Notes under the pieces: model-generated
Told to the model about the DNA's origin: nothing
The model's database searches: none
What the model saw: only the letters and a program-made list of their open reading frames with translations
Source: a bacterium YEK0313
GTDB lineage: Bacteria > Pseudomonadota > Alphaproteobacteria > Rhizobiales > Phreatobacteraceae
DNA: 64,000 bases
Direction of reading: 5' to 3'
Assembly: GCA_000751295.2 (NCBI GenBank)
Contig: CCMO02000001.1
Location: 2,839,501 to 2,903,500, forward strand
In this document: piece by piece, positions 63,500 to 64,000 of the stretch
Numbering within the stretch: position 1 is the first letter of the stretch
How the letters are laid out: each line of letters begins with the position of its first letter
Program-made: the position numbers and the translations under genes

Positions 63500-64000
63500 G
63501 AACATCGTCGCGGGTTACGGCCGTACCCGCATTCTGCATGGCGTCAGCCTGCATGTGCCCAAGGGCGGTCTCGTCGCGCTGCTCGGCGGCAACGGCACCG
63601 GCAAGTCGACGACGCTGAAATCCATTGCGGGCCTGGTCAAGGTCCAGGAGGGCCGCATCCTGCTCGACGGCCGCGACATCGATCCGGTGCCGGCCGAGGA
63701 ACGCTCGGCCCTCGGCCTGTCGCTGGTGCCGCAGGGCAAGGAGGTCTTCGCCGGCATGAGCGTCGAGGAGAACCTCCTGATGGGGGCCTATCACCGGCGC
63801 CGGCAGCGGCGGGAGATCGCCGAGGATCTCGAGGCGGTCTATGTCCGCTTCAAGCGGCTGCGCGAGCGGCGCAAGGTCAATGCCGGCATGCTCTCCGGCG
63901 GCGAGCGGCAGATGCTGTCGATCGGCCGCTCGCTGATGGCGCGCCCGACGATGCTGCTGCTCGATGAGCCGTCGGCGGCCCTGGCGCCGAAAGTGGTCGA
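63486..64000 (+). CDS. livF: Liv-type ATPase LivF (3' end cut by the window)
   Basis: 171 codons are visible. Walker A GGNGTGKST, signature LSGGERQMLSIGRSL and Walker B MLLLDEPSAALAP are all present; only the C-terminal part is missing. Start is GTG 63486. It completes the five-gene importer. Confidence 0.88.
   Translation, partial: MLRLENIVAGYGRTRILHGVSLHVPKGGLVALLGGNGTGKSTTLKSIAGLVKVQEGRILLDGRDIDPVPAEERSALGLSLVPQGKEVFAGMSVEENLLMGAYHRRRQRREIAEDLEAVYVRFKRLRERRKVNAGMLSGGERQMLSIGRSLMARPTMLLLDEPSAALAPKVV

Overview
The window is GC-rich bacterial chromosome with dense, mostly short-spaced genes. A PhyR-NepR-EcfG general stress response locus, a rhizobial-type GlpSTPQUV glycerol importer, two Liv-type importers and the bdhA/patatin pair point to an alphaproteobacterium of the order Hyphomicrobiales (Rhizobiales). 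I cannot name the genus. I see no rRNA, tRNA, CRISPR array, prophage or transposase gene.

Positions 1-13,100 are a stress and envelope region. After acetoacetate decarboxylase come a hypothetical gene, trehalose-6-phosphate phosphatase, a transglutaminase-like protein and an SbmA/BacA-like ABC exporter. The complete general stress response core follows: a membrane histidine kinase, EcfG, NepR and divergent PhyR. Beyond it lie small membrane proteins, a single-domain response regulator and a class C beta-lactamase. I read matches to the sigma-EcfG promoter (GGAAC-N16/17-CGTT) at six places here, one of them a symmetric promoter firing both ways between nepR and phyR.

Positions 13,200-21,700 hold a glycerol/glycerol-3-phosphate operon: glpR, glpD, two ABC ATPases, two permeases, a DUF2160 protein and the binding protein. 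A TTCGTTTT repeat array sits between glpR and glpD. Positions 21,800-29,540 are miscellaneous: a NylB-like hydrolase, a histidine phosphatase relative, NDH-2, a DUF2182 membrane protein, an HTH regulator, a beta-propeller protein and a TTC38-like protein. Positions 29,647-32,383 are a TPP riboswitch followed by thiO-thiS-thiG-thiE.

Positions 32,480-43,120 look like a catabolic island: an IclR regulator, a four-gene Liv importer (with fused LivM-LivG), and divergently an SDR, a double-EthD protein, an Old Yellow Enzyme relative and a KstD-like flavoprotein. Positions 43,142-53,051 hold 3-hydroxybutyrate dehydrogenase, a patatin-like lipase, ZntB/CorA-like and Pit transporters, a possible outer-membrane protein, a universal stress protein, a phasin-like protein, an ABC-2 exporter pair and an SMR protein.

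Positions 53,241-64,000 form a second catabolic cluster: cytochrome P450, ferredoxin reductase, an IclR regulator, a penicillin-acylase-family hydrolase with no visible export signal, and a second Liv importer cut by the window end. CGATACG/CGATACGG-type elements lie upstream of the P450, the IclR gene, the acylase and the importer, which suggests one local regulon.
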